Shown: positions 17,736-26,261 of the stretch, piece by piece
Layout of the letters: every line of letters begins with the position of its first letter
How positions within the stretch are numbered: position 1 is the stretch's first letter
Assembly: GCF_001975225.1 (NCBI RefSeq)
Contig: NZ_CP019445.1
Location: 1,240,001 to 1,304,000, forward strand
DNA from: Kosakonia cowanii JCM 10956 = DSM 18146
GTDB taxonomy: Bacteria; Pseudomonadota; Gammaproteobacteria; Enterobacterales; Enterobacteriaceae
Length of the DNA stretch: 64,000 bases
Direction: 5' to 3'
Notes under the pieces: model-generated
Seen by the model: only the letters and a program-made list of their open reading frames with translations
Databases searched by the model: none
Told to the model about the DNA's origin: nothing
Position numbers and translations under genes: made by a program

Positions 17736-18497
17736 TTAAGCCTGTGCCTGAAACATCAACGTGTCGGAGGTGAAACTGCCCTGCTCGTCGAGAGCAAAAT
17801 GGCTTTTCACCTCATCAGAGGTGGTCTGTTGCAGGTAGCGGATCGCCGCGCGCAGCACCTCCGGGGTTTGCATACGCTCAACCCAGGAGGTGTACTCCAG
17901 CGCCAGGCGGCCGGTGACCAGCTTCTCCACCAGCAGGCCGTTTTGCTGCGTCATCTGCAACCACTCTCCCGGCGAGTAATTGCGAACATGGGAGGGATCG
18001 CGCAGCACTTCGATGGTTTGCAGCCAGATATCCAGCACCGGACGGCCCGGCGAGGTGATATCCATCAGAATGAACTTCCCGCCGGGTTTCAGCACGCGTT
18101 GCACTTCACGTAACGCCTGCGGCACATCGTGCCAGTGGTGCGCCGAGTAGCGGCTTATTACCACATCAAATTCGCCTTCAGCAAAGGGCAGCGCTTCTGC
18201 CGCGCCGTGAACGGTGCGCAGGTTGCTCAACTGGCGATCGCTGGCGGCCTGGCGCACAACGGCCAGCATCTTCTCTGATAAATCATACGCGGTGACATCG
18301 CGCACCACGCCTGCGGCAACAAAACTGGCATGCCCTGCGCCGCAGCCTAAATCGAGCACTGCGGCCGCCGGGTTTTCACCCAGCCACTGCGCCAGGCGCA
18401 CTAAATCCTCCCCCTGGGAATGTACCTGGCTGCTTAAATAGGCCTGCGCCCGATCGCCAAACTGCTGCTGCGTTAACTGATGATGATTTACGGCCAT
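17736..18497 (-). CDS. SAM-dependent methyltransferase, UbiE/YafE-like
   Basis: This class I methyltransferase of 253 residues starts at MAVNHHQLTQQQFGD, preceded by AAAAAGAG. Motif I (VLDLGCGAGHASF), motif II and the KPGGKFILMD post-II segment are clear. The substrate cannot be deduced. The gene is divergent from an MmyB-type regulator 113 bp away, which probably controls it. Confidence 0.88.
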   Translation of the reverse strand: MAVNHHQLTQQQFGDRAQAYLSSQVHSQGEDLVRLAQWLGENPAAAVLDLGCGAGHASFVAAGVVRDVTAYDLSEKMLAVVRQAASDRQLSNLRTVHGAAEALPFAEGEFDVVISRYSAHHWHDVPQALREVQRVLKPGGKFILMDITSPGRPVLDIWLQTIEVLRDPSHVRNYSPGEWLQMTQQNGLLVEKLVTGRLALEYTSWVERMQTPEVLRAAIRYLQQTTSDEVKSHFALDEQGSFTSDTLMFQAQA

Positions 18498-18610
18498 GCT
18501 CTTTTTCCTTTTCGTGATGGATGACGACAAACCGGCTCAGCTGCGACTGTACGACTCTTTTTATAGGGGTACAATATGGCTACTTATACTGGTATTAGCA
18601 GGTACCACCC

Positions 18611-19390
18611 ATGGAAAACACCCTTTTCGCCGGGCCAAAAGCGCTGGGCGAGTTCTTACGATCCCAGCGGGAAAACACTCTGCCTGCGGATATTGGCTTG
18701 CCCGCTCAAGGACGGCGTCGCACGCGCGGGTTACGGCGAGAAGAAGTGGCGCAGCTCAGCGGCATCAGCACCACCTGGTATACCTGGATTGAGCAGGGGC
18801 GCGATATTGTTGTCTCGCCGCAAACCCTGTCGAATATCGCCAACGTATTAAGAATGAAGCCAACGGAGCGAAATTACCTCTTCCATCTGGCGCGGCAAAA
18901 CGATCCGCAGGAAGAGCATGTGGTGACGGTGGAAAAAGAGGTGCTGGCCTCGGTGCAGCAGATGGCGTGCCCCTGCTATCTGCTCGATTTAACCTGGACA
19001 ATGCTGGCGTGGAATAGGGCAGCCGAAGCGCTTTTCAGCGGCTGGCTGGACAGCGATCCGCAGCCGAATATGATGAGTTTTATGTTCCGTCATCCGCTGG
19101 CGCGCACGCTGGTGGCCGACTGGGAGCCGCGCGCCAGCCGCATTGTGGCGGAGCTGCGCGCCGATGCGATGCACTATCCGCACGATCGGGCCCTGAATAG
19201 TTTTGTTGAGAGTTTACGTAGTGAGAGCGAGCTGTTTCGCACCTTCTGGTCGCGCCAGCAGGTGGTAGTGCGCGAAGGCGGCGAGCGGGTGTTTATGCAT
19301 GCACAGCGCGGAGAGTTGCACTACCGGCAGATGACTTGGCAATTAACCAGTAATCGTTCGGTAAAAATGATTATGTTAGTCGGGGAGTAA
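18611..19390 (+). CDS. XRE/MmyB-type transcriptional regulator
   Basis: This 259-residue regulator has an N-terminal helix-turn-helix (about 30-90; RREEVAQLSGISTTWYTWIEQGR) and a C-terminal MmyB-like PAS-type ligand-binding domain (about 105-255). The latter is known in related proteins to bind a fatty acid. A TGTAC...GTACA dyad (18548-18573) in the gap before it is a possible operator. It is followed by a strong terminator shared with the convergent cold-shock operon. Confidence 0.9.
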   Translation: MENTLFAGPKALGEFLRSQRENTLPADIGLPAQGRRRTRGLRREEVAQLSGISTTWYTWIEQGRDIVVSPQTLSNIANVLRMKPTERNYLFHLARQNDPQEEHVVTVEKEVLASVQQMACPCYLLDLTWTMLAWNRAAEALFSGWLDSDPQPNMMSFMFRHPLARTLVADWEPRASRIVAELRADAMHYPHDRALNSFVESLRSESELFRTFWSRQQVVVREGGERVFMHAQRGELHYRQMTWQLTSNRSVKMIMLVGE

Positions 19391-19402
19391 AAAAGAGGCA
19401 TA

Positions 19403-19429
19403 AAAAAAGGCCAGTAAACTGGCCTTTTT
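19403..19429. terminator. Bidirectional terminator
   Basis: AAAAAAGGCCAGT and its complement ACTGGCCTTTTT flank a tiny loop, with T-runs on both strands. It ends the MmyB-type regulator (plus) and the ymcF-like microprotein (minus). Confidence 0.88.
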
Positions 19430-19430
19430 A

Positions 19431-19619
19431 TTATTTACGGAATTCCATCGTAACGTGGTTTGACTGCATAATCGCGGCGATATTATCAAATGTCATCATT
19501 GCAGATTTGCAAAAAATACATTTGGCACCGGCCGGGTTTTTCTCAGTCACGTCAAAATTGGAGACTCTGTATTGCGACCCGTGACAGCACGGGCAGCGGA
19601 AATGGATATGGTTCGTAAT
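19431..19619 (-). CDS. ymcF: YmcF/YnfQ-like cold-shock zinc-ribbon microprotein, ATT start
   Basis: A 62-codon frame on the minus strand encodes a small protein with two CxxC-type knuckles: FRCPCCHGSQYR near residues 8-19 and GAKCIFCKSA near 31-40. It continues to MEFRK. The frame has no ATG, GTG or TTG before the first Cys pair. An in-frame ATT at 19619 has an ideal AAGGA seven bases upstream. This matches E. coli YmcF and YnfQ, microproteins next to csp genes reported to start at ATT and to be cold induced. The gene lies 10 bp after the csp gene, as in E. coli, so it should share its mRNA. Function unknown; a metal-binding or nucleic-acid role is a guess. Confidence 0.85.
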   Translation of the reverse strand: MTNHIHFRCPCCHGSQYRVSNFDVTEKNPAGAKCIFCKSAMMTFDNIAAIMQSNHVTMEFRK

Positions 19620-19629
19620 AAAATCGTCC

Positions 19630-19842
19630 TTAGCGCGGCACTACGTTAGCAGCGGCTGGGCCTTTCGCACCATTTTCAATGGTGAATTCAACTTCCTGAT
19701 TTTCATCAAGAGTGCGGTAGTTATCGCTCTGGATTGCAGAGAAGTGTACGAATACATCTTTGCTGCCATCTTTAGGAGTGATGAAGCCAAAGCCTTTCTC
19801 AGCGTTGAACCATTTTACGATACCAGTCATTTTATTAGACAT
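19630..19842 (-). CDS. CspA-family cold-shock protein
   Basis: This 70-residue single OB-fold protein binds single-stranded RNA/DNA and acts as an RNA chaperone. RNP1 (KGFGFI) and RNP2 (VFVHF) are intact. The sequence is closest to the CspB/CspG/CspI group ([27 protein letters not shown] is shared almost fully, split here for brevity: [13 protein letters not shown] then [10 protein letters not shown]). An AAGGGTAA ribosome binding site precedes the ATG. A long untranslated leader and the downstream ymcF-like frame suggest a cold-inducible operon. Confidence 0.93.
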   Translation of the reverse strand: MSNKMTGIVKWFNAEKGFGFITPKDGSKDVFVHFSAIQSDNYRTLDENQEVEFTIENGAKGPAAANVVPR

Positions 19843-20040
19843 GTTTGTTACCCTTTTGTTTTAGTGGCCTTTTTAGGCGGCAATGGTCTGAGGCATTATT
19901 TATCAGCGTGTAAAGAGACCCAAAAAGAAGTAACTATCGAGGTACTTAGAGATGAGAGAGACTTTAGTGGACTACTGGCTGGAGATAATGATTTATCAAA
20001 CCGACGAGTCATTAACGCACGGTTATGGCTTAGGGCGCAA
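19843..20040 (-). promoter_or_regulatory. Probable thermosensing 5' leader of the csp operon
   Basis: No credible gene occupies about 200 bp before the csp start. A GCCGCCTAAAAAGGC segment just upstream of the ribosome binding site recalls the "upstream box" of the cspA leader. A long leader that refolds in the cold is the rule for cspA, cspB, cspG and cspI. The transcription start was not located. Confidence 0.45.
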
Positions 20041-20155
20041 GGCTTTATTTAGAAACTTTTGTCAGCATTACGTAAACGTTAGATAAGCAGCGTAACGCGA
20101 AAATGGGTTGTGTGAAGAGGATCGCAAAAAGATAGCGAACTGCGCGTTACTATCA

Positions 20156-20165
20156 ATACTAGTAT
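20156..20165. promoter_or_regulatory. Possible GntR-type (UxuR/ExuR-like) operator of uxuA
   Basis: A perfect 10-bp palindrome ATACTAGTAT lies 40 bp before the uxuA start. It resembles, but does not match, the UxuR/ExuR consensus core GGTATACC. It is placed where a repressor would act. Confidence 0.3.
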
Positions 20166-20204
20166 GGCAGTTAAAACCATGGACTAATAAAGGTGGTAAC
20201 AAGC

Positions 20205-21272
20205 ATGCAAATGACAATGCGCTGGTTTGGGCCAGTCGAAGATAAAATTCCGCTGGCGCATATTCGCCAGGTTCCAGGCGTTGAAGGCGTAGTGGGCGCG
20301 CTGTATGACGTTCCGGTCGGCGAGGTGTGGCCACAGGATAAAGTGCGCGCGCTGGCCGATCAGGTTCAGCAGGCCGGGTTAAAAATGGAGGTAATTGAGA
20401 GCGTCAACATTCACGATGACATCAAAATCGGCCTGCCGAGCCGCGATCGCTTTATCGCCAACTACCAGCAAACCATCCGCCATTTAGCGGAGATCGGCAT
20501 CAAAGTCATCTGCTACAACTTTATGCCGGTGTTCGACTGGATGAAGACCGAGATGAACTACGTCCTGCCGGACGGTTCTGTGACCATGGCGTTTGAGAAA
20601 AAAGGCATCGATAAAACGCTGGATGAAGTGGTGAAAGAGGTGCTGGAGAACTCTAACGGCTTCGCGCTGCCGGGCTGGGAGCCAGAGCGGCTGGCGAAAG
20701 TACAGGAGCTGTTTGCCAAATATAAAGATGTCGATGAGAACACACTGCGCCAGAACCTGGTCTATTTCCTTGAGCGCGTGATCCCGGTGTGCGAAGAGGT
20801 CGGCATCAAAATGGCCATCCACCCGGACGATCCGCCCTACTCTATCTTCGGCCTGCCGCGCATTGTGAAAAACCGCGACGATCTTGACTGGATCTGTAAT
20901 GCCGTCAACTCTGAGGCCAACGGCATCACTTTATGCACCGGCTCCATCGCCGAAGATCCGGATAATAACGTCTACGAGATTCTCGCCGAGTTTACCCGCC
21001 GCAGGCGCATCCACTTCGCCCACGTGCGCAATATCAAGCTTATTCAGGATAAGGATTTCTACGAATCGGCGCACCTTTCGCGCTACGGCTCGCTCGATAT
21101 GTATGAGGTGATGAAAGCCCTGCATGACAACGGCTTTAATGGCTATATCCGCCCGGATCACGGCCGTTTTATCTGGGGCGAAACCGGGCGTCCGGGCTAT
21201 GGCCTCTACGACCGCGCGCTCGGCGTCACCTATCTGCACGGCTTATGGGAAGCGCTGGAAAAACGCCACTAA
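20205..21272 (+). CDS. uxuA: Mannonate dehydratase, short form
   Basis: UxuA dehydrates D-mannonate to 2-keto-3-deoxygluconate in the glucuronate branch of hexuronate catabolism. From MQMTMRWFGPVEDKIPL the protein has 355 residues. That is the short form known from Bacillus-type bacteria rather than the 394-residue enzyme of E. coli. TIM-barrel metal and substrate residues are visible (NFMPVFDW, AIHPDDPP, HVRNIK, RPDHGR). An AAAGG precedes the ATG; a GTG four codons earlier overlaps it. It stands alone but joins the same KDG pool as the ogl pathway. Confidence 0.92.
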   Translation: MQMTMRWFGPVEDKIPLAHIRQVPGVEGVVGALYDVPVGEVWPQDKVRALADQVQQAGLKMEVIESVNIHDDIKIGLPSRDRFIANYQQTIRHLAEIGIKVICYNFMPVFDWMKTEMNYVLPDGSVTMAFEKKGIDKTLDEVVKEVLENSNGFALPGWEPERLAKVQELFAKYKDVDENTLRQNLVYFLERVIPVCEEVGIKMAIHPDDPPYSIFGLPRIVKNRDDLDWICNAVNSEANGITLCTGSIAEDPDNNVYEILAEFTRRRRIHFAHVRNIKLIQDKDFYESAHLSRYGSLDMYEVMKALHDNGFNGYIRPDHGRFIWGETGRPGYGLYDRALGVTYLHGLWEALEKRH

Positions 21273-21284
21273 CCCTGACCAACG

Positions 21285-21304
21285 GCACCGGTGTTTACCG
21301 GTGC
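21285..21304. terminator. Hairpin between convergent uxuA and P-loop kinase genes
   Basis: A perfect 8-bp GCACCGGT/ACCGGTGC stem with a GTTT loop is followed by a pyrimidine-rich stretch. It overlaps the last codons of the minus-strand gene. Confidence 0.6.
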
Positions 21305-21810
21305 TCTTCCTCATAGCGGCGCACCTTAAAGCCCTCTTCATCGGCAGGCGGCACAAAGTAGCGGGTAATCAACTCAAACTGCGCATCGGTGGCGGCGAAA
21401 TCATGCTCGCCCGCCGCATTGCGCTGGCGCAGGCGCGCTTTACAGGCCTCATCGCTTATCACGAGATAGTGCAGCAGATGCTGCGCCCCGGCATCCTGAA
21501 TAATCGACATCATCCACTGACGGCTGGCGACGGTATTGGCGGGGAAATCGAGGATCACATTTACCCCGGCCTGTAACAGGGCGATGACATGGGGCTTAAT
21601 TGCTCGCTTAAGCACCGCGGAGTAGTGCACATAATCCTCTACGCTGTGCATCGACTCTTTAAACAGCAGTGCCAGCCAGCTATCTTCGCTGAGCACCACG
21701 CTGCCCGGCGTTTGCGCAAGCGTTGCCGCAAGGGTCGATTTTCCGGAAGCAATTTTGCCGCAGAGAATATGCAGCGTTGGCCCGTTTTGGCTTGTCTCAT
21801 CAATGCGCAT
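21295..21810 (-). CDS. Small P-loop kinase-like ATPase
   Basis: This 171-residue soluble protein has a Walker A motif (CGKIASGKST, about 17-26), an SEDSWLA segment and a Walker B-like strand (VNVILDFPAN). A lid-type RLRQRNAAGEHDF follows. These are features of the AAA_33/gluconate-kinase-like nucleotide kinases, which phosphorylate small molecules. The substrate is unknown. GGGAG precedes the ATG. It follows the RsbW-like gene on the same strand with a 46-bp gap, and may or may not belong to that operon. Confidence 0.8.
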   Translation of the reverse strand: MRIDETSQNGPTLHILCGKIASGKSTLAATLAQTPGSVVLSEDSWLALLFKESMHSVEDYVHYSAVLKRAIKPHVIALLQAGVNVILDFPANTVASRQWMMSIIQDAGAQHLLHYLVISDEACKARLRQRNAAGEHDFAATDAQFELITRYFVPPADEEGFKVRRYEEEHR

Positions 21811-21855
21811 GCTATGGCTCCCGTTAGCGCTTAACCCGAGCCCCGAGCATACGAG

Positions 21856-22290
21856 TTAGCCGCTCGCCTCTTCAACTCCCCATTTTTTGCACAGCGTGGC
21901 GATATTAACGTCGGCCTGGCGCTGTACGGTAAAGCTGTCAACGCTGAGCAGGATGAGCTTCAGCCCGCGCCCGCTCTCCAGATCCGGTGTCATCTCAAGG
22001 CCATTTTCCTGCTGTGCCGCCAGTAAGCGTTCAGCGGGAAACGGCTCGCCATTATCGCGAAACGTCAGTTGCACCTCCTGCGCACTGGCGGCAAACGCGA
22101 TGCTAAAGGTGGCTGCGGCCTGCTGATGCAGGCTATGGCGAATAATATTGGTCGCCACTTCGCACACCGCCAGATCGAGAGAGAAACGCCAGCCCTCATC
22201 CACCGGCAACGCGGCCATCTGCGCGTTCAGCCACTCAGCAAGCGGCGAGAGCGCGGTGAGCGAGGCGGGGAAAGTTATCTCGCTAGCCAT
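21856..22290 (-). CDS. RsbW/SpoIIAB-like serine kinase (HATPase_c_2)
   Basis: This 144-residue GHKL ATPase belongs to the anti-sigma-factor kinase type. The N-box (LAVCEVATNIIRHS, with Glu44 and Asn48), the DNGEPF loop and the GRGLKLI box are conserved. In partner switching such a kinase phosphorylates a STAS antagonist and sequesters a target. The STAS gene is 3 bp upstream and a PP2C phosphatase gene precedes that, giving the full three-part switch. No sigma factor is encoded nearby, so the target is unknown. Confidence 0.88.
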   Translation of the reverse strand: MASEITFPASLTALSPLAEWLNAQMAALPVDEGWRFSLDLAVCEVATNIIRHSLHQQAAATFSIAFAASAQEVQLTFRDNGEPFPAERLLAAQQENGLEMTPDLESGRGLKLILLSVDSFTVQRQADVNIATLCKKWGVEEASG

Positions 22291-22293
22291 AAT

Positions 22294-22632
22294 TCACAGC
22301 CCAAGCAGTTGCAGGGCGGCGGCCCGGTCCGCGCTGATGCGAAAAATGCGATCCATGCGCGTCAGGGTAAACATATTTTTGATGCCGGGGTTGAGGGCGC
22401 AGAGCACCATTTCGCCTTTGCCGTTCATCATCTTCATTAATGAAACCAGCGTGCCGAGGCCGCTACTGTCAATAAAATCGACCTTGCTGAAATCGACAAT
22501 CAGCGCACGCGGCTCATCACCCATCTCGCGGGCAATCGCCTCTTTGAAAGCCGCCGAAACGGAGGCATCCAGCCGTCGAATCGCCGGCGTAAGGATCGTC
22601 ACCTGCGGCTGACGTTCGCTATCGATATTCAT
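22294..22632 (-). CDS. STAS-domain anti-anti-sigma-type antagonist
   Basis: This 112-residue protein is a single STAS domain. Its phosphorylatable serine should be Ser57 (or Ser56) in FIDSSGLGTL, the position used in SpoIIAA. The ATG overlaps the stop of the phosphatase gene (TGATG), so translation is coupled. Unphosphorylated STAS would bind the RsbW-like kinase; the PP2C partner would reset it. Confidence 0.9.
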   Translation of the reverse strand: MNIDSERQPQVTILTPAIRRLDASVSAAFKEAIAREMGDEPRALIVDFSKVDFIDSSGLGTLVSLMKMMNGKGEMVLCALNPGIKNMFTLTRMDRIFRISADRAAALQLLGL

Positions 22633-23822
22633 CACTTCTCTCCATTTCGCTCAATAATTAATAGGGAAACATCATCTGCCATCTGCTCGCCGTTGCGCCA
22701 GCCGGTTAAGTGCTGGCCGAACTGTGGCAGAAGCGCGCCGATCGCCTCATTAACGTGCTGTTGCAGCCACTGCTGCAAGCGTTGCGGGCCAAACTGCTCG
22801 CCTGCGGGGTTTTCGCATTCGGTAATGCCGTCGCTAAAGAGGCAGAGCCGCTCGCCGGGGCGCAGCTCAAAATCAACATCATCCCAGTTGAGATCGGGCA
22901 TCAGCCCAACCGGTGCGCCGCCGCTGCCAATCGGCGTGACCTCACCTGCGGGGGTGACAATAAAAGGAGTGGGATGACCGGCCTGGCAGAGCCTGCCTTT
23001 GCCGCTCGGCAAATGGATAACGCCGTAGATCATCGTGAAATAGCTCATGATCTCCGCCTCTTCGCTGCAAAAGCGGCTATTAAGCATGCGCACCACGTCT
23101 GCGGGCGAAGCGACGCTGCCATCAGCAGAAAAGAGGAAACGCTCCACCACGCGGCCCTGCAAAAACTGCCGTGCTACCGCGAGGGACATCATCGCGGCAC
23201 CGACGCCGTGGCCCGAGACATCAACACAGTAAAACCCCAGATGGTCGTCTAGCTGAAAGAGGTTAAACACATCGCCGGAGACCCACGCGGAGGGCAGAAA
23301 CAGCCAGTCGGAAAAGTAGTCGTGATAGCGCAATTGATGGGCGGGCAGAATCGAGTGCTGAATGCGCGCCGCGGCTTGCAGATCCTGCTCAATCTGCTGT
23401 AACGCCTCGCTGAGCCGCGCGTTGCGTGCCGCCAGCGTCGCCTCCAGCGCCAGAATGCGCGAACCGGCATGCAGCCGCGCGCGCAGCTCGCTCTGCTCCA
23501 CCGGCTTGCTGAGAAAGTCATCCGCGCCCGCATCGAACCCCTGCGCCAGGTCGCCGGGGTTTTCCCGCGCGGTGAGCAAAATCAGGTAGATATAGTGGCC
23601 AAACTGCCGTTCGCGGATTTCACGGCACAGCGTTAAGCCATCCATCTCCGGCATCTCCCAGTCGCTTATCACCATGCTGACGGGTGAGGTAGCCAGCATC
23701 TCCAGCGCGCTGACGCCGTTTTCCGCTTCGCTGACCACATAGCCCCACTGCGCCAGCATGCGTGAGAGCAGGCGGCGATAAATGGGCGAATCCTCCACCA
23801 CAAGCACATGCTGTTGGGCCAC
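22632..23822 (-). CDS. Response regulator with PP2C (SpoIIE/RsbU) phosphatase output
   Basis: This 396-residue protein joins an N-terminal receiver domain (1-120; phospho-acceptor Asp54 in ISDWEMPE) to a coiled linker (about 125-160). A PP2C phosphatase domain follows (about 180-395; SGDVFNLF, DVSGHGVGAAM, DGITE, ADDVSLLII metal-site motifs). Phosphorylation of the receiver should switch dephosphorylation of the STAS protein next door. The architecture resembles Pseudomonas HsbR and Shewanella CrsR. The start is GTG with AAGGAG upstream. The likely phosphodonor is the HPt-ended hybrid kinase encoded in the opposite arm of this locus (32752-35418). Confidence 0.92.
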   Translation of the reverse strand: MAQQHVLVVEDSPIYRRLLSRMLAQWGYVVSEAENGVSALEMLATSPVSMVISDWEMPEMDGLTLCREIRERQFGHYIYLILLTARENPGDLAQGFDAGADDFLSKPVEQSELRARLHAGSRILALEATLAARNARLSEALQQIEQDLQAAARIQHSILPAHQLRYHDYFSDWLFLPSAWVSGDVFNLFQLDDHLGFYCVDVSGHGVGAAMMSLAVARQFLQGRVVERFLFSADGSVASPADVVRMLNSRFCSEEAEIMSYFTMIYGVIHLPSGKGRLCQAGHPTPFIVTPAGEVTPIGSGGAPVGLMPDLNWDDVDFELRPGERLCLFSDGITECENPAGEQFGPQRLQQWLQQHVNEAIGALLPQFGQHLTGWRNGEQMADDVSLLIIERNGEK

Positions 23823-23831
23823 GGCGGCTCC

Positions 23832-24737
23832 TTATAACGGTAAAAACCAGATCAGGCTGACGGTTCCTTCGCGGAATTTGCCATTGCCGCTCTTGTGGCC
23901 GGGGTAGCGCGTGCCGGCGAAGTTGGCGTACTGCAACGAGAAGGAACCCGGCGTGTAGCCTGCATAACCAAAGCTGTAGCTGTAATCGCCGTTCCACGGC
24001 TGCTGCTGGCTGCGATCCGGGAACCAGAAAGCGGTAGCGCGCACAAAGAAGTGCTGTTTAAAGGTGTAACCGCAGCCGCCAAGCACCACGTTTTTGTTCT
24101 GCTCAATATCGTTACTCTTCAGATCGTAGTAACGCGGCACCCAGCTGTAGCCGACCTGGCAAATCAGTGAATCGCCTTTGTTAATCAGCAGCTTATTTTC
24201 AACGGGTTTCGGCAGTGAGAATTTATAGGCCAGCGTCACCGCCCCCTGTTCAAAATAGGTTTTGCGCTTGCTGCCCGACGTCCAGAAGTGGTTATCGCCA
24301 TAGTTGCTGTAGACCAGGCTGACGGTGTTGGCATGCCAGTCGTCATAGCCAAAGCTGTAGCGGAAATCGGTGGTGTAGCGGCTGGTATCGGTCACCGGCA
24401 CGCGGGTGGTGATATTGGCAAACCAGAAGCTGTAGGGTGAGTATTGCAGGCTCAGGTTAACGGTCTGATTCACCTTTCTTTTCTGCTCGGCGCTGCTGGA
24501 ACTATTCGGGATCGTTACCCACTGCTCTTTCAGGCCTGTACCAAAGCTGAGCGCGCCGGAAAAAGGCTTGTTATTACCGGAAAAAAGACGCCCCCAGCGG
24601 CTGGTAAAGACGCCGACCTGCACCGGGTCGCCATTGCTGTCGCGCAACGACTCGCTCTCCGCTTCACTCTTTTGCGCCGCATTTGCTGCCGGTAAGGCAG
24701 CGAGCAGCGCGCAGGCCAGTAAATATCTCTCCCGCAT
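23832..24737 (-). CDS. Predicted outer-membrane beta-barrel protein of the glucan locus
   Basis: This 301-residue exported protein of no recognised family has a signal peptide ending near residue 20 (ANA|AQK). It has many alternating aromatic strands (for example FWFANITTRVPV and YSFGYAGYTPGSF) and a hydrophobic C-terminal strand TVSLIWFLPL, all typical of outer-membrane barrels. AGGAAAGG precedes the ATG. It sits between the OpgC-like gene (12 bp) and the REC-PP2C gene (9 bp), so it probably works in export or anchoring of the polysaccharide. That role is inferred from position. Confidence 0.75.
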   Translation of the reverse strand: MRERYLLACALLAALPAANAAQKSEAESESLRDSNGDPVQVGVFTSRWGRLFSGNNKPFSGALSFGTGLKEQWVTIPNSSSSAEQKRKVNQTVNLSLQYSPYSFWFANITTRVPVTDTSRYTTDFRYSFGYDDWHANTVSLVYSNYGDNHFWTSGSKRKTYFEQGAVTLAYKFSLPKPVENKLLINKGDSLICQVGYSWVPRYYDLKSNDIEQNKNVVLGGCGYTFKQHFFVRATAFWFPDRSQQQPWNGDYSYSFGYAGYTPGSFSLQYANFAGTRYPGHKSGNGKFREGTVSLIWFLPL

Positions 24738-24748
24738 TAAGCCTTTCC

Positions 24749-25966
24749 TCAGTTAGGTATCCAGCGCGCGCCAACATTGTATTTCGCCAGCAGCCACAGC
24801 ACGCCGAGCGCTGCCGCATGCACCAGCGTGTTGACGATCCACGCCTGTCGCCAGAGATCGAAGGTGACGAACTGGCTCACCGCCAGCACCACATAGACAT
24901 GCAGAATAAAGACATACAGCGAGTGCTGACCCAGCGGGATAAGAAACCAGCCGGTCAGGCGATAGATGGGCCGCCAGCACCAGGTCAACAGCAGATAGAC
25001 CGTCACCATCAGGCTGATATCATTCAGCACCCGCACCGGGCCAAGACCGTTTTTCGCCGCCCAGGTGTGGTAAAACGCGTTGAAATCGGCAGGTGGAATC
25101 ACATGCATCAGCAGTTCCGGCGGCATAAAGGGGTTGGTGTGGTTCTGGGCAACGAAGGCCAAAATCAGCGCAACGATCACCAGCGCCACAATCACCACTT
25201 TGCCCGGCGGCGTGCGCGCCAGCGAGAGCAGTTCTGCCTTGTACCAACCGCAGCTCATGCCGAGGACGAAAATAAATTGCCAGGCGAGCAGTGGAAAGGC
25301 GAACTCAAACTCGGACACCGTCACCCGCACCGGCCAGCGCTGCCAGCAGCCATACACCAACAGGGAGAGGCTCAATAACCACCACACCCTGCCCTGTTTA
25401 AGCAGCGCCAAAAAGAGCGGGCTTAATAGCAGCAGGAAAATATAGAGGCCAAGGATTTGCGTCTGGTGCGGCCCGATTTGCAAATAGAGCACGATGTTAA
25501 ACCATGTCTCTTTTATTTGCGGCGTCACCGGATAAAGCGACCACGATGTTCCAGAAAAACGGTCGGTAAAGTGGGTCACTTCAAATACATTTAAAAAAGG
25601 TAAAAACCCGAGCAACAGCATCGACAATATGATGATGATATTAACGCGATATATTTTCCACGCCCGCAGATATAATCCCCAGCAAATCGTTAATAGCGCC
25701 GCTTTTTGCAACCGCGCCCGATTAAGCATCCCCAGCATAAACCCGGAGAGAATAACAAAGCCTTCGGCACCGGTCGTTAAGCCAAAACGCTCCCACGAAA
25801 ATATATTAAATATCGACATCACTTCCGTATGCGCCACCACCATCATCACCAGCGCAATACCGCGCATTAAATCAATACGCAAATCCCGGCTACCGGCAAC
25901 GGCATAGCGCCATGTCGTTGATTCTATGCTCTCTTTTTGCGGCAGCGCGGGCGCCATCTGGCTCAT
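24749..25966 (-). CDS. OpgC-like membrane acyltransferase
   Basis: This 405-residue integral membrane protein with about ten hydrophobic segments belongs to the OpgC family, which adds succinyl groups to osmoregulated periplasmic glucans. The family's RDLRIDLMRGIALVMMV N-terminus and TGAEGFVILSGFMLG segment are clear. The start MSQMAPALPQ has an AGG upstream; an 8-residue longer reading is less likely. It heads the leftward operon, divergent from a glucan-synthase-like gene, so it likely decorates the polymer of this locus rather than the ordinary OPG. Confidence 0.87.
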   Translation of the reverse strand: MSQMAPALPQKESIESTTWRYAVAGSRDLRIDLMRGIALVMMVVAHTEVMSIFNIFSWERFGLTTGAEGFVILSGFMLGMLNRARLQKAALLTICWGLYLRAWKIYRVNIIIILSMLLLGFLPFLNVFEVTHFTDRFSGTSWSLYPVTPQIKETWFNIVLYLQIGPHQTQILGLYIFLLLLSPLFLALLKQGRVWWLLSLSLLVYGCWQRWPVRVTVSEFEFAFPLLAWQFIFVLGMSCGWYKAELLSLARTPPGKVVIVALVIVALILAFVAQNHTNPFMPPELLMHVIPPADFNAFYHTWAAKNGLGPVRVLNDISLMVTVYLLLTWCWRPIYRLTGWFLIPLGQHSLYVFILHVYVVLAVSQFVTFDLWRQAWIVNTLVHAAALGVLWLLAKYNVGARWIPN

Positions 25967-26261
25967 AAATAGACCTGTTAAGGGCGGCAATAAAACTACA
26001 GGGAAATTATTTAGATAGCTTAAATACGCCTGACTGGCAATGTTAGCGAAGCGAAAAGCGCCCCGCGAAAATCGTTCAAATTGATATTAAATTAACTGCA
26101 ACGAATTATTCCGCGTTGCGCTTTGCTGGAAACTTTTAATCAGCCATCTACACTTACATTACTTTTTGTTTTACCGGGAAGTTATTACGCCAGGCCGCGA
26201 AACAGGTCCGCCTGGGTATTATCTGATTTCTTATTATTACGGAATAAAGATAACAACCGCT
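25967..26261. promoter_or_regulatory. Divergent promoter region of the glucan locus
   Basis: The 295-bp AT-rich gap should hold promoters for both arms. A CTACACT element at 26148-26154 resembles a sigma-S type -10 hexamer, but no -35 is at good spacing. The transcription start would fall before 26262. No gene and no clear operator were found. Confidence 0.4.

Noticed and set aside
24749..25966. Housekeeping opgC of the mdo locus
   Set aside because: No opgG/opgH neighbours; the gene is bound by close spacing to the barrel and switch genes, so it is treated as a glucan-locus paralogue.
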